DNA of 64,000 nt from Micrococcus sp. Lineage in GTDB: Bacteria > Actinomycetota > Actinomycetes > Actinomycetales > Micrococcaceae. The stretch covers positions 1 through 64,000 of the forward strand of contig JASBVO010000003.1 in NCBI GenBank assembly GCA_029961105.1, written 5' to 3'. This document shows positions 53,407-60,775 of this stretch, one piece after another. Below the pieces are notes generated by a model that had not been told where the DNA came from, did not search any database, and saw nothing but the letters and a program-made list of their open reading frames with translations. Numbering within the stretch: the first letter of the stretch is position 1; every line of letters starts with the position of its first letter. The position numbers and the translations under genes were made by a program.

Positions 53407-54018
53407 TTACTGCGCGGAGTCGGGCAGGCCGAAGACGCGGTCGAAGCACCAGGCGTAGACGGCGTTGTAGATGAGGAAGAAGATGATCAGCGCCAGCTCG
53501 TAGAGGAACGCCTCCCAGAGACCGACCTGGAGGATCAGTGCCACCGCCGGCACCAGGACCACCACGAGCCCGGCCTCGAACAGGAACGTGTGCAGCAGGC
53601 GCATCCAGAGGGGCCGGCCGGTGTGCCCCGAACGCCGCTCCCACCACTCGAACATGGTGTTGAACAGCATGTTCCACAGCAGGGCGACCACCGAGGAGAC
53701 CACCCCGACGACGGCGCTGGAGCCGGCGGAGTTGCCCAGGGCGGCCAGGATCAGGGTGGTGAACCCGATCGCCAGGGCCTCGAAGACCACGGCATAGACC
53801 ACCCGGCGCTGCATCGGGGACGAGAAGACGCGCCGGCCGACGAGGGCCCGACGGCCGCCCGGGGCGGTGGGCACGTCCGTTGCGGCACGCCGCCCCCGCT
53901 CACCGGGGGCCCGGACGGGGGCATCGGGCGACGCCTCATCCGGGGCCGCGGCAGGGGACTGGGCGGGCGCGTCGGCGGACAGGTCGGCAGGCAGGTCTGG
54001 GCGTGGGTTCGCGGGCAT
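53407..54018 (-). CDS. PACE-family multidrug efflux protein (AceI-like)
   Basis: Four-helix inner-membrane pump of 203 residues. The two tandem BTP units are visible: RRVVYAVVFEALAIGFTTLI with LLWNMLFNTMFEWWERRSGH, and LHTFLFEAGLVVVLVPAVAL with AFLYELALIIFFLIYNAVYA. The conserved glutamates (FEALAIG, FEAGLV) that couple proton antiport are present. An N-terminal hydrophilic extension of about 65 residues, rich in Ala/Pro/Asp, is unusual for the family. ATG has GGAGGAG 6-12 nt upstream. Known members export biguanides such as chlorhexidine; this one's substrate is not established. Confidence 0.85.
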   Translation of the reverse strand: MPANPRPDLPADLSADAPAQSPAAAPDEASPDAPVRAPGERGRRAATDVPTAPGGRRALVGRRVFSSPMQRRVVYAVVFEALAIGFTTLILAALGNSAGSSAVVGVVSSVVALLWNMLFNTMFEWWERRSGHTGRPLWMRLLHTFLFEAGLVVVLVPAVALILQVGLWEAFLYELALIIFFLIYNAVYAWCFDRVFGLPDSAQ

Positions 54019-54162
54019 GGGTACTCCTCCATGGTTCAGTCCATGGGAAGTCCTCTGCCGGTTTCGCGTCCATGGATTCGGATGCTCGGCGCCTGGAGGT
54101 CCCGTCCCCCGGCCGGAGGTGGGTCCCGCGGCCCGGACAGCGTCGACGGCGCCGTGGTCCCA

Positions 54163-54168
54163 GTCTAG
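54163..54168 (-). promoter_or_regulatory. Probable -10 of the PACE gene
   Basis: TAGACT on the minus strand, about 145 bp before ATG at 54018, giving a leader of about 135 nt with no supported gene in it. Confidence 0.4.
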
Positions 54169-54176
54169 CAACGCCC

Positions 54177-54232
54177 CGTCAGGCCGGGCACGTCAAACTG
54201 GGCACGTCAGGCTGAGCACGTCAGGCCAGGAT
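54177..54232 (-). repeat. Four 14-bp tandem units carrying TGA in all three frames
   Basis: Units at 54177, 54191, 54205 and 54219 follow CGTCAGGCCGGGCA with few differences. TCA triplets lie at 54179, 54193, 54207 and 54221, so the tetR stop (54223-54221) is followed by TGA in the two other frames and then again in the first. The stop of tetR is inside the last unit. Same family as 47122-47163. Confidence 0.65.
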
Positions 54233-54856
54233 CCGGCGCAGCCCCGCGCGGTACTGGCGGTACATCTCGACCGGTGCCGGGGCCGCCCCCGAATCGGCCA
54301 GCTCGGCCCAGTGGTCCCAGCAGGAGCGCCAGAGCAGCATGGCGGTCTCGGCGATGAGCCGGGCGGTCAACAGGTCCATGGCCTCGCCACCTCGTCGCAG
54401 CAGCCGGTCGCGCAGCCGCAGCACGAGTTCCTGCTCCTGGGCGGTCGCCAGGCCCCGGACGTCGGGCTCATCCAGCAAGATGCGCCGCACCCGCTGGTGT
54501 TCGCGCAACTCGTCTTGCGGCTCGGCGACGATGACGGCGACGGCCATGTCCTCGACGGCGCGCAGGACGGCCGCAGGGCCTTGCTCGGCCACGTCCGGCA
54601 GTTCCAGCGCGTCGATGGCCTGGCGCAGCCGGCGCTGGCCCGGCAGGGCCGCCTGTTCCTTGGAGGCGAAGTGCCGGAAGAAGGTCCGGGCGGAGACACC
54701 GGCGCGGGCGGCGATCTCCTCGACGGTGGTGGCCTTGACGCCCTGGGACTCGAAGAGCTCAACGGCGGCCTCATGGATCATCGCCTGTGTCTGGGCCCTG
54801 CGACGGCTGCGCAGGTCGAGGCCGTCACCGGACGGCGGGGGGATCTCCGGGGCCAT
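54221..54856 (-). CDS. TetR-family regulator divergent from a DHA2 transporter
   Basis: A 211-residue repressor. The helix-turn-helix is residues about 19-65 (QAMIHEAAVELFESQGVKAT, then IAARAGVSARTFFRHFASKE). The C-terminal ligand domain has the MftR-like tail (RLIAETAMLLWRSCWDHWAE). It faces the DHA2 efflux gene across 203 bp and probably represses it and itself in the absence of the pump substrate; this is the usual arrangement for such pairs and is inferred here. Confidence 0.87.
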   Translation of the reverse strand: MAPEIPPPSGDGLDLRSRRRAQTQAMIHEAAVELFESQGVKATTVEEIAARAGVSARTFFRHFASKEQAALPGQRRLRQAIDALELPDVAEQGPAAVLRAVEDMAVAVIVAEPQDELREHQRVRRILLDEPDVRGLATAQEQELVLRLRDRLLRRGGEAMDLLTARLIAETAMLLWRSCWDHWAELADSGAAPAPVEMYRQYRAGLRRILA

Positions 54857-55059
54857 GCCTGCCTCTCGTCATTGCAGCGATCGCCTGTGATCTTACGCAC
54901 TGGAACAGCCTCCGTGCTTACGTCAGTCTGTGTCAACATGGCACACTGTGACGCGAACCCCGGCCTGTGTACCCCTTGGCCGAGGTGCGCCCAATCCACC
55001 CCTTTCCCACGCCTCCGGCCCCGGCTGGACCGTGGGACAACCACGAAGGACTGTGGTCC
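54857..55059. promoter_or_regulatory. Divergent control region of tetR and the DHA2 efflux gene
   Basis: No gene. It contains a palindrome GCGATCGC (54877-54884), direct repeats of CTTACG (54892 and 54917), and an imperfect inverted repeat CAGTCTGTG/CACACTGTG (54924-54932, 54942-54950). TTGACA on the minus strand (54936-54931) is a possible -35 of tetR, but I see no matching -10. The inverted repeat is the best operator candidate. Confidence 0.4.
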
Positions 55060-56646
55060 ATGACCGATGTCATCAACCGGGACACCAACCCGCCCACCGA
55101 CAGCATCCCCGCCGTCGTCACCGGTGGCCGACCCGCCGCCGAGGCCGAACTGGCGACCCTGGGCGACCGGGACGACCCGAACACCTCGGTGCGCGACGGC
55201 CACCCCGCCAAGGACCTCAAGGTCGCCCCGATCATCGCGACGCTGGTGATCACGGCGTTCGTGATGATCCTCAACGAGACGATCCTCTCCGTCGCCTTCC
55301 CCACCCTGATGCGGGACCTGGGCATCAGTGAGGTGACCGTCCAATGGCTGTCCACCGGCTTCATGCTGACGCTGGCCATCGTCATCCCGACGACCGGCTT
55401 CCTCCTGAACCGCCTGGCCACCCGGACGGTGTTCATCACCGCCATCCTCTTCTTCCTCGTCGGCACGGCCCTGGCCGCCTTCGCCCCGAGCTTCGGCGTC
55501 CTCATGACCGCCCGTGTCATCCAGGCCGTGGGCACGGCCATGATCCTGCCGCTGCAGATGACGTCCATCCTCGCCCTGGTGCCCTTCCAGCACCGAGGCA
55601 CCGTGATGGGCCTGTCCTCCGTGGTCATCTCCGTGGCCCCGGCCCTCGGCCCGACGCTGTCCGGGATCATCCTGCAGAACCTGCGGTGGAACCACCTGTT
55701 CATCGTCATGCTGCCGATCATCATCCTGGCCTTCATCGCCGGGCTGGTCTTCATCAAGAACTTCAACAACCCGCGCAAGCTGACCCTGGACGTCGTCTCC
55801 GTCGTCCTGGCGGCCATCGGCTTCGGCGGGTTCGTCTATGGCGTGGCGAACCTCTCCACAGTCATGGACGGGACCAATGTCGTCGCCCCGATCGTCCTGT
55901 TCGTCCTCGGCCTCCTCGCCCTGACCGCCTTCGTGGTGCGCCAGACGCGCCTGGAACGCAGCGCCGGCACCCCGCTGCTGAACCTCCGGGCGTTCACCGT
56001 CCCGACCTTCCGCAAGGCGCTGCTGGTGGTCCTGGTGGCGATGTTCTCGATGCTCGGCACCGTGGTGGTGCTGCCCCTGTACATGACCACGTCCCTGCGG
56101 CTGGACACGCTCACCGTGGGCCTGGTGCTGCTGCCCGGCGGCCTGGCGCAGGCCGTCCTGGCCCCGCTCTTCGGCAACCTGTACGACCGCTTCGGCCCCC
56201 GTCCGCTCGCGGTCCCCGGCATGGCGCTGATGTCGCTGGGCTTCTGGCTGCAGTTCGCCTTCCTGGATGAGAACGCCACGGTCGGCATGGTCATCACCTT
56301 CAACGTGCTGTTCGGCATCGGCATGGCCGCCGTCATGACGCCGCTGATGGCCCTGGCCCTGGGCTCCCTGCCCCGCGACCTGTACGCGGACGGCTCGGCC
56401 ATCCTCAACACCCTGCAGCAGCTGGCCGGCGCCATCGGCACCGCCCTCCTCGTCGCCCTGCTGTCCCTGGGCGCCGCTGCCGCCGCGTCCGGCGGTGCCG
56501 CTCCGGACGTCGCCGTGGCCGCAGGCCTCGACTGGCCGTTCGCCGTGGGTGGCGCGCTCACCATCCTCGCCGTCCTGCTGGCGCTGTCCATCAAGCGGCT
56601 CCCCCGGGAGTCCGCCGGCCAGCCGGAGGCCGCGGCCGCCCACTGA
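55060..56646 (+). CDS. DHA2-type MFS multidrug exporter, 14 helices
   Basis: A 528-residue proton-driven efflux pump. The first helix follows a 55-residue hydrophilic head (APIIATLVITAFVMILNETI). Motif C-like GLSSVVISVAPALGPTLSGI and the drug/H+ antiporter pattern ILNETILSVAFPTLMRDLGI are characteristic of DHA2/EmrB-related pumps. The count of hydrophobic segments fits 14. ATG at 55060 has GAAGGA 9 nt upstream. Regulated most likely by the divergent TetR gene. Followed by a strong terminator. Confidence 0.9.
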   Translation: MTDVINRDTNPPTDSIPAVVTGGRPAAEAELATLGDRDDPNTSVRDGHPAKDLKVAPIIATLVITAFVMILNETILSVAFPTLMRDLGISEVTVQWLSTGFMLTLAIVIPTTGFLLNRLATRTVFITAILFFLVGTALAAFAPSFGVLMTARVIQAVGTAMILPLQMTSILALVPFQHRGTVMGLSSVVISVAPALGPTLSGIILQNLRWNHLFIVMLPIIILAFIAGLVFIKNFNNPRKLTLDVVSVVLAAIGFGGFVYGVANLSTVMDGTNVVAPIVLFVLGLLALTAFVVRQTRLERSAGTPLLNLRAFTVPTFRKALLVVLVAMFSMLGTVVVLPLYMTTSLRLDTLTVGLVLLPGGLAQAVLAPLFGNLYDRFGPRPLAVPGMALMSLGFWLQFAFLDENATVGMVITFNVLFGIGMAAVMTPLMALALGSLPRDLYADGSAILNTLQQLAGAIGTALLVALLSLGAAAAASGGAAPDVAVAAGLDWPFAVGGALTILAVLLALSIKRLPRESAGQPEAAAAH

Positions 56647-56702
56647 CCGCCGGCGTCCCGGCCGCGGCCGGATGACGGGCTGGTGCACCCCAGCCGCGCA
56701 GG

Positions 56703-56739
56703 GCGGAGGGCCCCCGGGGATCCCCCGGGGGCCCTCCGC
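56703..56739 (+). terminator. Perfect 17-bp hairpin after the DHA2 gene
   Basis: Arms 56703-56719 and 56723-56739 pair over 17 bp with a 3-nt loop ATC. It begins 57 nt after the stop. No U-tract. Confidence 0.75.
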
Positions 56740-56810
56740 ATCACCGGACGGGACCCACCGGCCCCCACCCACCCCCACAGGCCCGGGAGGGGCCCGACGC
56801 CGTCCCGGCT

Positions 56811-56816
56811 TAGGAT
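56811..56816 (+). promoter_or_regulatory. Probable -10 of ddh
   Basis: TAGGAT about 95 bp before the ddh ATG, giving a leader of about 88 nt that ends in a good ribosome-binding site. Confidence 0.45.
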
Positions 56817-56910
56817 GGCGGGGATCGCCGGGCGCCGCGGTCCACCGGTCGATGCGACCGACACCGACGGAGCCCCGCCACCAGACACCCCCGTGGAAAG
56901 AGGACAGCGC

Positions 56911-57870
56911 ATGACCATCAGGGCCGCCATCGTCGGGTACGGCAACCTCGGCCGGAGCGTCGAGAAGCTCGTGAGACTCCAGCCGGACATGGACCTGGTC
57001 GGGATCTTCTCCCGGCGCAGCGGGCTGGACACGGACACCCCGGTCCTGCCGGCGGGCAGCGCCGCCGAGCACGCGGACGCGATCGACGTGCTCTTCCTGT
57101 GCCTGGGCAGTGCCACGGACATCCCGGAGCAGGCCACCGGCTACGCCCGGCACTTCACCACCGTGGACACCTACGACAACCACAAGCTCATCCCCGAGCA
57201 CTACGCCACGATGGACGCCGCGGCCCGTGAGGGCGGCAACGTGGCCATGGTCTCCACCGGCTGGGATCCGGGGCTGTTCTCCCTGAACCGTACGCTGGCG
57301 GCGGCCCTGTTCCCGGACGCCCAGCAGAACACCTTCTGGGGCAAGGGCCTGTCCCAGGGCCATTCCGATGCCGTGCGGCGCGTGCCCGGAGTCAGGCGCG
57401 GGGTGCAGTACACGATCCCCAGCCAGGAGGCGATCGCCGAGGCCAAGGCCGGCCGCGGTGCCGAGATCACCGGTGCCTCCGCGCACGTGCGGGAATGCTA
57501 CGTGGTGGCCGACGAGGCCGACCACGCGGCGGTCACCGAGGCCATCACCACGATGCCGGACTACTTCGCCCCGTACCGCACCACCGTGAACTTCATCACC
57601 GAGGAGGAGTTCGAGCGCGACCACCAGGGCATGCCGCACGGCGGACACGTCATCACCTCCGGGGACCTCGGCGGCTCGCGGAGCTCGGTGGAGTTCGCCC
57701 TGGAGCTCGGCAGCAACCCGGACTTCACCGCCGCCTCCCAGGTCGCCTACGGGCGGGCCGCCGCCCGGTTGCGGGCCGAGGGCAGGACCGGCGCGTTCAC
57801 CGTGCTGGAGGTGGCGCCCTACCTGCTCTCCCCCACCCCGCTGGATGAGCTCATCCGCCGGGACGTCTGA
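56911..57870 (+). CDS. ddh: meso-Diaminopimelate D-dehydrogenase
   Basis: NADPH-dependent enzyme of 319 residues forming meso-diaminopimelate from tetrahydrodipicolinate and ammonia in one step. The nucleotide loop is AIVGYGNLGRSVEKLV, and FLCLGSATDIPEQA, TVDTYDNHKLIPEHY and MVSTGWDPGLFSLNR match the Corynebacterium glutamicum enzyme family. GKGLSQGHSDAVRRVPGVR is the substrate-binding segment. AAAGAGGA 7-14 nt upstream of ATG. With dapC, dapD and dapE also in this window, the cell has both lysine branches. Confidence 0.93.
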   Translation: MTIRAAIVGYGNLGRSVEKLVRLQPDMDLVGIFSRRSGLDTDTPVLPAGSAAEHADAIDVLFLCLGSATDIPEQATGYARHFTTVDTYDNHKLIPEHYATMDAAAREGGNVAMVSTGWDPGLFSLNRTLAAALFPDAQQNTFWGKGLSQGHSDAVRRVPGVRRGVQYTIPSQEAIAEAKAGRGAEITGASAHVRECYVVADEADHAAVTEAITTMPDYFAPYRTTVNFITEEEFERDHQGMPHGGHVITSGDLGGSRSSVEFALELGSNPDFTAASQVAYGRAAARLRAEGRTGAFTVLEVAPYLLSPTPLDELIRRDV

Positions 57871-57940
57871 GCGCGGGCGCGCCGCACCCGGCGCGCGGCA
57901 GGAGGCGGCCGTTCCGCACCCGGCGGGGCGGCCGCCGTCG

Positions 57941-57946
57941 TATGCT
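57941..57946 (+). promoter_or_regulatory. Leaderless -10 of the small ORF before the DUF808 gene
   Basis: TATGCT ends 6 nt before an ATG at 57953, the same geometry as the other leaderless promoters here. Confidence 0.5.
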
Positions 57947-57952
57947 CGGGGC

Positions 57953-58027
57953 ATGCCGATCACGAGCGAGACCCGTGTCCTTGACCGCCGGCCCGGCCGA
58001 ACCTCACGCGACGGGGGCACCCGGTGA
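57953..58027 (+). CDS. 24-codon leaderless ORF coupled to the DUF808 gene
   Basis: ATG at 57953 opens a 24-residue frame (starting MPITSETRVLDRR) that ends in TGA at 58025-58027, overlapping the GTG of the DUF808 gene (GTGA). The start lies exactly 6 nt after TATGCT. The peptide is basic, hydrophilic and without cysteine or aromatic runs, so it is not an obvious attenuator. Its likely role is translational coupling or as a small leader protein. It could be chance, as only one genome is seen. Confidence 0.45.
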   Translation: MPITSETRVLDRRPGRTSRDGGTR

Positions 58028-59046
58028 GCGGCGGCCTCGTCGCCCTGCTGGACGACGTCGCGGCGCTGGCCCGCATCGCGGCCGCCTCGGTGGACGACGT
58101 CGCGGCCGGAGCCGCCAAGGCGGGGGCCAAGGCCGCCGGCGTCGTGATCGATGACGCCGCGGTCACTCCGCAGTACGTCTCGGACTCAGACCCGTCCCGC
58201 GAGCTGCCGATGATCAAGAAGATCTTCTGGGGCTCCCTGCGCAACAAGCTGCTGGTCATCCTGCCCGCCCTGTTGCTGATCAGCGCCTTCATCCCCGGGA
58301 TCATCCCCTTCATCCTGATGCTGGGCGGGACCTACCTCTGCTTCGAGGGTGCCGAGAAGGTCTGGCACAAGCTGCGCGGACACCATGCGGACGAGGAGAC
58401 CCCTGCCGTCGAGCGCGGGCCCGGGGCCGAGGACAAGGTGGTCAAGGGCGCGATCACCACGGACTTCATCCTGTCCTGCGAGATCATGGTCATCTCCATG
58501 AACGAGGTGGCGGACGAGTCGATCTGGGTCCGCGCCCTGATCCTGGTGGTCGTGGCGGTCGCCATCACCGTGCTCGTCTACGGTGCCGTGGGGCTGATCG
58601 TTAAGATGGACGACATCGGCCTGCACCTGACCACCAAGGATTCCCCCCGCACCCAGCGCTTCGGGGAGATGCTGGTCCGGGGCATGCCCGCCGTGCTGGG
58701 GTTCATCACGTTCATCGGCACCATCGCGATGCTCTGGGTCGGCGGCCACATCATGCTGCAGGGCGCCTATGACCTCGGCTGGCACGCCCCCTACGACCTG
58801 GTCCACGTACTGGAGTCGCCGTTCGCCGGCCTCCCGGCGGTGGGCGGGATCCTCGCCTGGCTGGTGAACACGCTCTGCTCGGCCGTCCTCGGCCTCGTCT
58901 GGGGCCTGGTGGTCATGGCGATCCTGCACCCGCTGCTCAAGGTGCTGCCGTTCGGCAAGGGCCCCAAGCAGCACGAGGAGGGGGACGTCCGCGCCGCGAT
59001 CGCCGGTCACCGGCCGGGCGGCCGGGACGAATCAGCATCCGTGTGA
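58024..59046 (+). CDS. DUF808 inner-membrane protein (YedI-like)
   Basis: A 340-residue membrane protein. It starts SGGLVALLDDVAALARIAAA, characteristic of DUF808, continues VTPQYVSDSDPSRELPMIKK and then carries several helices (LLVILPALLLISAFIPGIIP, LILVVVAVAITVLVYGAVG, AVLGFITFIGTIAMLWVGG, VLGLVWGLVVMAILHPLLK). Function unknown; the family is widely conserved and has been loosely linked to transport. GTG start overlaps the small ORF's stop; GGGGG lies 7 nt upstream. The TGA stop lies within the left arm of the terminator hairpin. Confidence 0.82.
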   Translation: MSGGLVALLDDVAALARIAAASVDDVAAGAAKAGAKAAGVVIDDAAVTPQYVSDSDPSRELPMIKKIFWGSLRNKLLVILPALLLISAFIPGIIPFILMLGGTYLCFEGAEKVWHKLRGHHADEETPAVERGPGAEDKVVKGAITTDFILSCEIMVISMNEVADESIWVRALILVVVAVAITVLVYGAVGLIVKMDDIGLHLTTKDSPRTQRFGEMLVRGMPAVLGFITFIGTIAMLWVGGHIMLQGAYDLGWHAPYDLVHVLESPFAGLPAVGGILAWLVNTLCSAVLGLVWGLVVMAILHPLLKVLPFGKGPKQHEEGDVRAAIAGHRPGGRDESASV

Positions 59047-59091
59047 CACGAATTGGCGTCTCCGGGCGCCGGTAGCGCCAATTCGTGTCAC
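59043..59091. terminator. Perfect 16-bp inverted repeat overlapping the DUF808 stop
   Basis: GTGACACGAATTGGCG (59043-59058) pairs with 59076-59091 over 16 bp, loop 17 nt. The DUF808 stop (59044-59046) is inside the left arm. It stands between convergent genes and can work in both directions. No U-tract. Confidence 0.7.
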
Positions 59092-59124
59092 GTCCATGGG
59101 GTGGTCCGCGGCACCGCGCCTGCG

Positions 59125-59559
59125 TCAGCCCTGGGGCGAGTCGCCGTCCACGCTGAGCGACCACATCACCCCGAAACGGTCGAAGACCTGGCCGTACCAG
59201 CCGCCCCACGGGGCCTGCTCGAAGGGCATGCCGACCGAACCGCCGCCGTCCACGAGCTTGCGGATGACGGACTCGGCCTCCTGGGTGCTCTCCAGGGTGT
59301 AGAGCAGGGAGTACGCCGTGTCCCGCAGCGGGTAGTCCTTCCCGTCCATCACGTCACCGCCGGCGAGCCCACCACCCGGCAGGCTGAGGGTGACATGCGC
59401 TACCGACTGCGGGTCCGGGGTGAAGGGCATGCCCTCCATGGCCGGCATGTCCCCGTAGCGCAGGATCTCGAGCTCACCGCCGAAGACCTCGTGCCAGTGC
59501 TCGAAGGCCTCGGCGGTGGTCCCGGGCAGGGAGATGTAGGTGGCCAGGTTCTTGCTCAT
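59125..59559 (-). CDS. VOC/PhnB-like protein
   Basis: A 144-residue protein of the PhnB/3-demethylubiquinone-methyltransferase-like VOC group. Landmarks are LATYISLPGTTAEAFEHWHE, MPAMEGMPFTPDPQSVAHVT and MPFEQAPWGGWYGQVFDRFG, where the C-terminal WGxxxGxxxDxFG segment is diagnostic. It has no identified substrate; family members are often of unknown role despite the names. ATG has AGGAGA 6-11 nt upstream. Confidence 0.85.
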   Translation of the reverse strand: MSKNLATYISLPGTTAEAFEHWHEVFGGELEILRYGDMPAMEGMPFTPDPQSVAHVTLSLPGGGLAGGDVMDGKDYPLRDTAYSLLYTLESTQEAESVIRKLVDGGGSVGMPFEQAPWGGWYGQVFDRFGVMWSLSVDGDSPQG

Positions 59560-59590
59560 GATCTGTCTCCTGTGCTGGACGGGCCGGATG

Positions 59591-59824
59591 TCAGGCCGCC
59601 GGGATCGATGACTCCAGCATCACCAGCGCGTGCCCCGGCCGCACCTCCGATCCTGCGGTGCCCGCGATGGGGCGGAAGGCGGCCCTGGCGCGGCCGCCGG
59701 CGTTAGCGGTGAGGACGACCTCCGGGGCGAGGACGGCCACCACGTCCTCGAGCGGCAGCTCGCGGCCGTCCCGGGCTGGGAGCCGGCGTCCGTGGACACC
59801 GGCTCCCAGCCCGATGCGGACCGT
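59591..59824 (-). pseudogene. Possible gene remnant with lipoyl/biotin-like C-terminal sequence
   Basis: An open frame of 77 codons ends in TGA at 59593-59591 and is closed upstream by TGA at 59827-59825. It has no ATG; two GTGs at codons 28-29 would give about 50 residues. The reading looks protein-like (RPIAGTAGSEVRPGHALVML at the end), reminiscent of a biotin/lipoyl-type beta-barrel without the lysine motif. It could be the 3' end of a decayed gene, or chance in GC-rich DNA. The remainder of the 333-bp gap 59560-59892 holds only a hairpin and a promoter. Confidence 0.3.
59772..59813. terminator. Perfect 15-bp inverted repeat
   Basis: Arms 59772-59786 and 59799-59813 pair over 15 bp with a 12-nt loop. 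It is upstream of the second patatin gene and inside the possible remnant frame. It has the same build as the intergenic hairpins elsewhere and may mark the end of a lost gene. Confidence 0.55.
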
Positions 59825-59880
59825 TCACCGTATAGACACCGGTCATTCGCCAACGGTGACATCGGTTCGCGTGGCCGGTC

Positions 59881-59886
59881 TACCAT
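59881..59886 (+). promoter_or_regulatory. Leaderless -10 of the second patatin gene
   Basis: TACCAT ends 6 nt before GTG at 59893. Confidence 0.5.
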
Positions 59887-59892
59887 GACCGC

Positions 59893-60732
59893 GTGGAGAC
59901 CAAGGGAACGGTGACGGCATTCGTGCTCGGTGGCGGTGGCGTCCGCGGCGCCGTGCACGTGGGCCAGTTGCGTGCCCTGCTGGAGCGGAGCATCGTCCCG
60001 GACATGGTCGTCGGGACCTCCGTCGGTGCCATCAACGGCGCGGTCGTGGCCCGCAATCCCCACACCGATGTCGCCGATGAACTCCTGAGCATGTGGCAGA
60101 CGGACGAGGCCCGAGCCGTCTACGGGCAGTCCTGGCTCAGCCAGGCGGGACGGGTGCTGCGGGGCCGGACCCACACCCTGTCCGCCCAGCCACTCTGGGA
60201 CCTGATCAGAACGCACTTCCCCGATGACGCCCGGATCGAGGACCTCGCCCTGCCCTTCGTCACGGTCGCCACCTCCATCGAACGCGCCTCTGAGCAGGCG
60301 TTCGACGCCGGCCTGCTGGTCCCGGCCGTCGTCGCCTCCTCCACGGTGCCCGGCCTGCTGCCGCCCACGGAGATCGCCGGTGAGCACTACCTCGACGGCG
60401 GCCTGGTCGCCTCGGTGCCCCTGGGCCAGGCGCTGCGCCGCGGTGCCACGACCATCTACGTGCTGCAGGCCGGTCAGCTGGACCGTGAGCTCACCGTCCC
60501 GAAATCCATGTTCGACACCCTGCGGGTCTCCCTGGACATCTCCCGCCGGCACAGCTTCACCCACGCGCTGGAACACGTCCCGGCCGGCGTCACCGTCCAC
60601 GTCCTGCCCACCGGTGGCCGCCCGAAGGTCCGCGGCGTGAAGTCCATGGTCTCCCTCGAGCACACGGTCGAACGGGCCGAGCTGGCCTATGCGGCGACCG
60701 CGACCGCCCTGGACCGGAGCGTGATGCTCTGA
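59893..60732 (+). CDS. Patatin-like phospholipase (RssA/YchK type)
   Basis: Cytoplasmic acyl hydrolase of 279 residues. AFVLGGGGVRGAVHVGQLRA is the oxyanion loop, VVGTSVGAINGA holds the nucleophile Ser43, and YLDGGLVASVPL holds Asp168. Shorter than the first patatin and of a different branch; the two share only the catalytic motifs. Leaderless GTG start. Substrate unknown. Confidence 0.88.
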   Translation: METKGTVTAFVLGGGGVRGAVHVGQLRALLERSIVPDMVVGTSVGAINGAVVARNPHTDVADELLSMWQTDEARAVYGQSWLSQAGRVLRGRTHTLSAQPLWDLIRTHFPDDARIEDLALPFVTVATSIERASEQAFDAGLLVPAVVASSTVPGLLPPTEIAGEHYLDGGLVASVPLGQALRRGATTIYVLQAGQLDRELTVPKSMFDTLRVSLDISRRHSFTHALEHVPAGVTVHVLPTGGRPKVRGVKSMVSLEHTVERAELAYAATATALDRSVML

Positions 60733-60775
60733 GCGCGATGCCCGGCGCCCCTCGGCCCGGAGCCGGGCCGGCGGC

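Noticed and set aside
54778-58020. Very long minus-strand open frame opposite the DHA2 and ddh genes
   Set aside because: GC-rich third positions keep the opposite strand open. The plus-strand frames have clear family motifs, while the minus reading is low-complexity Gly/His/Arg/Gln sequence.
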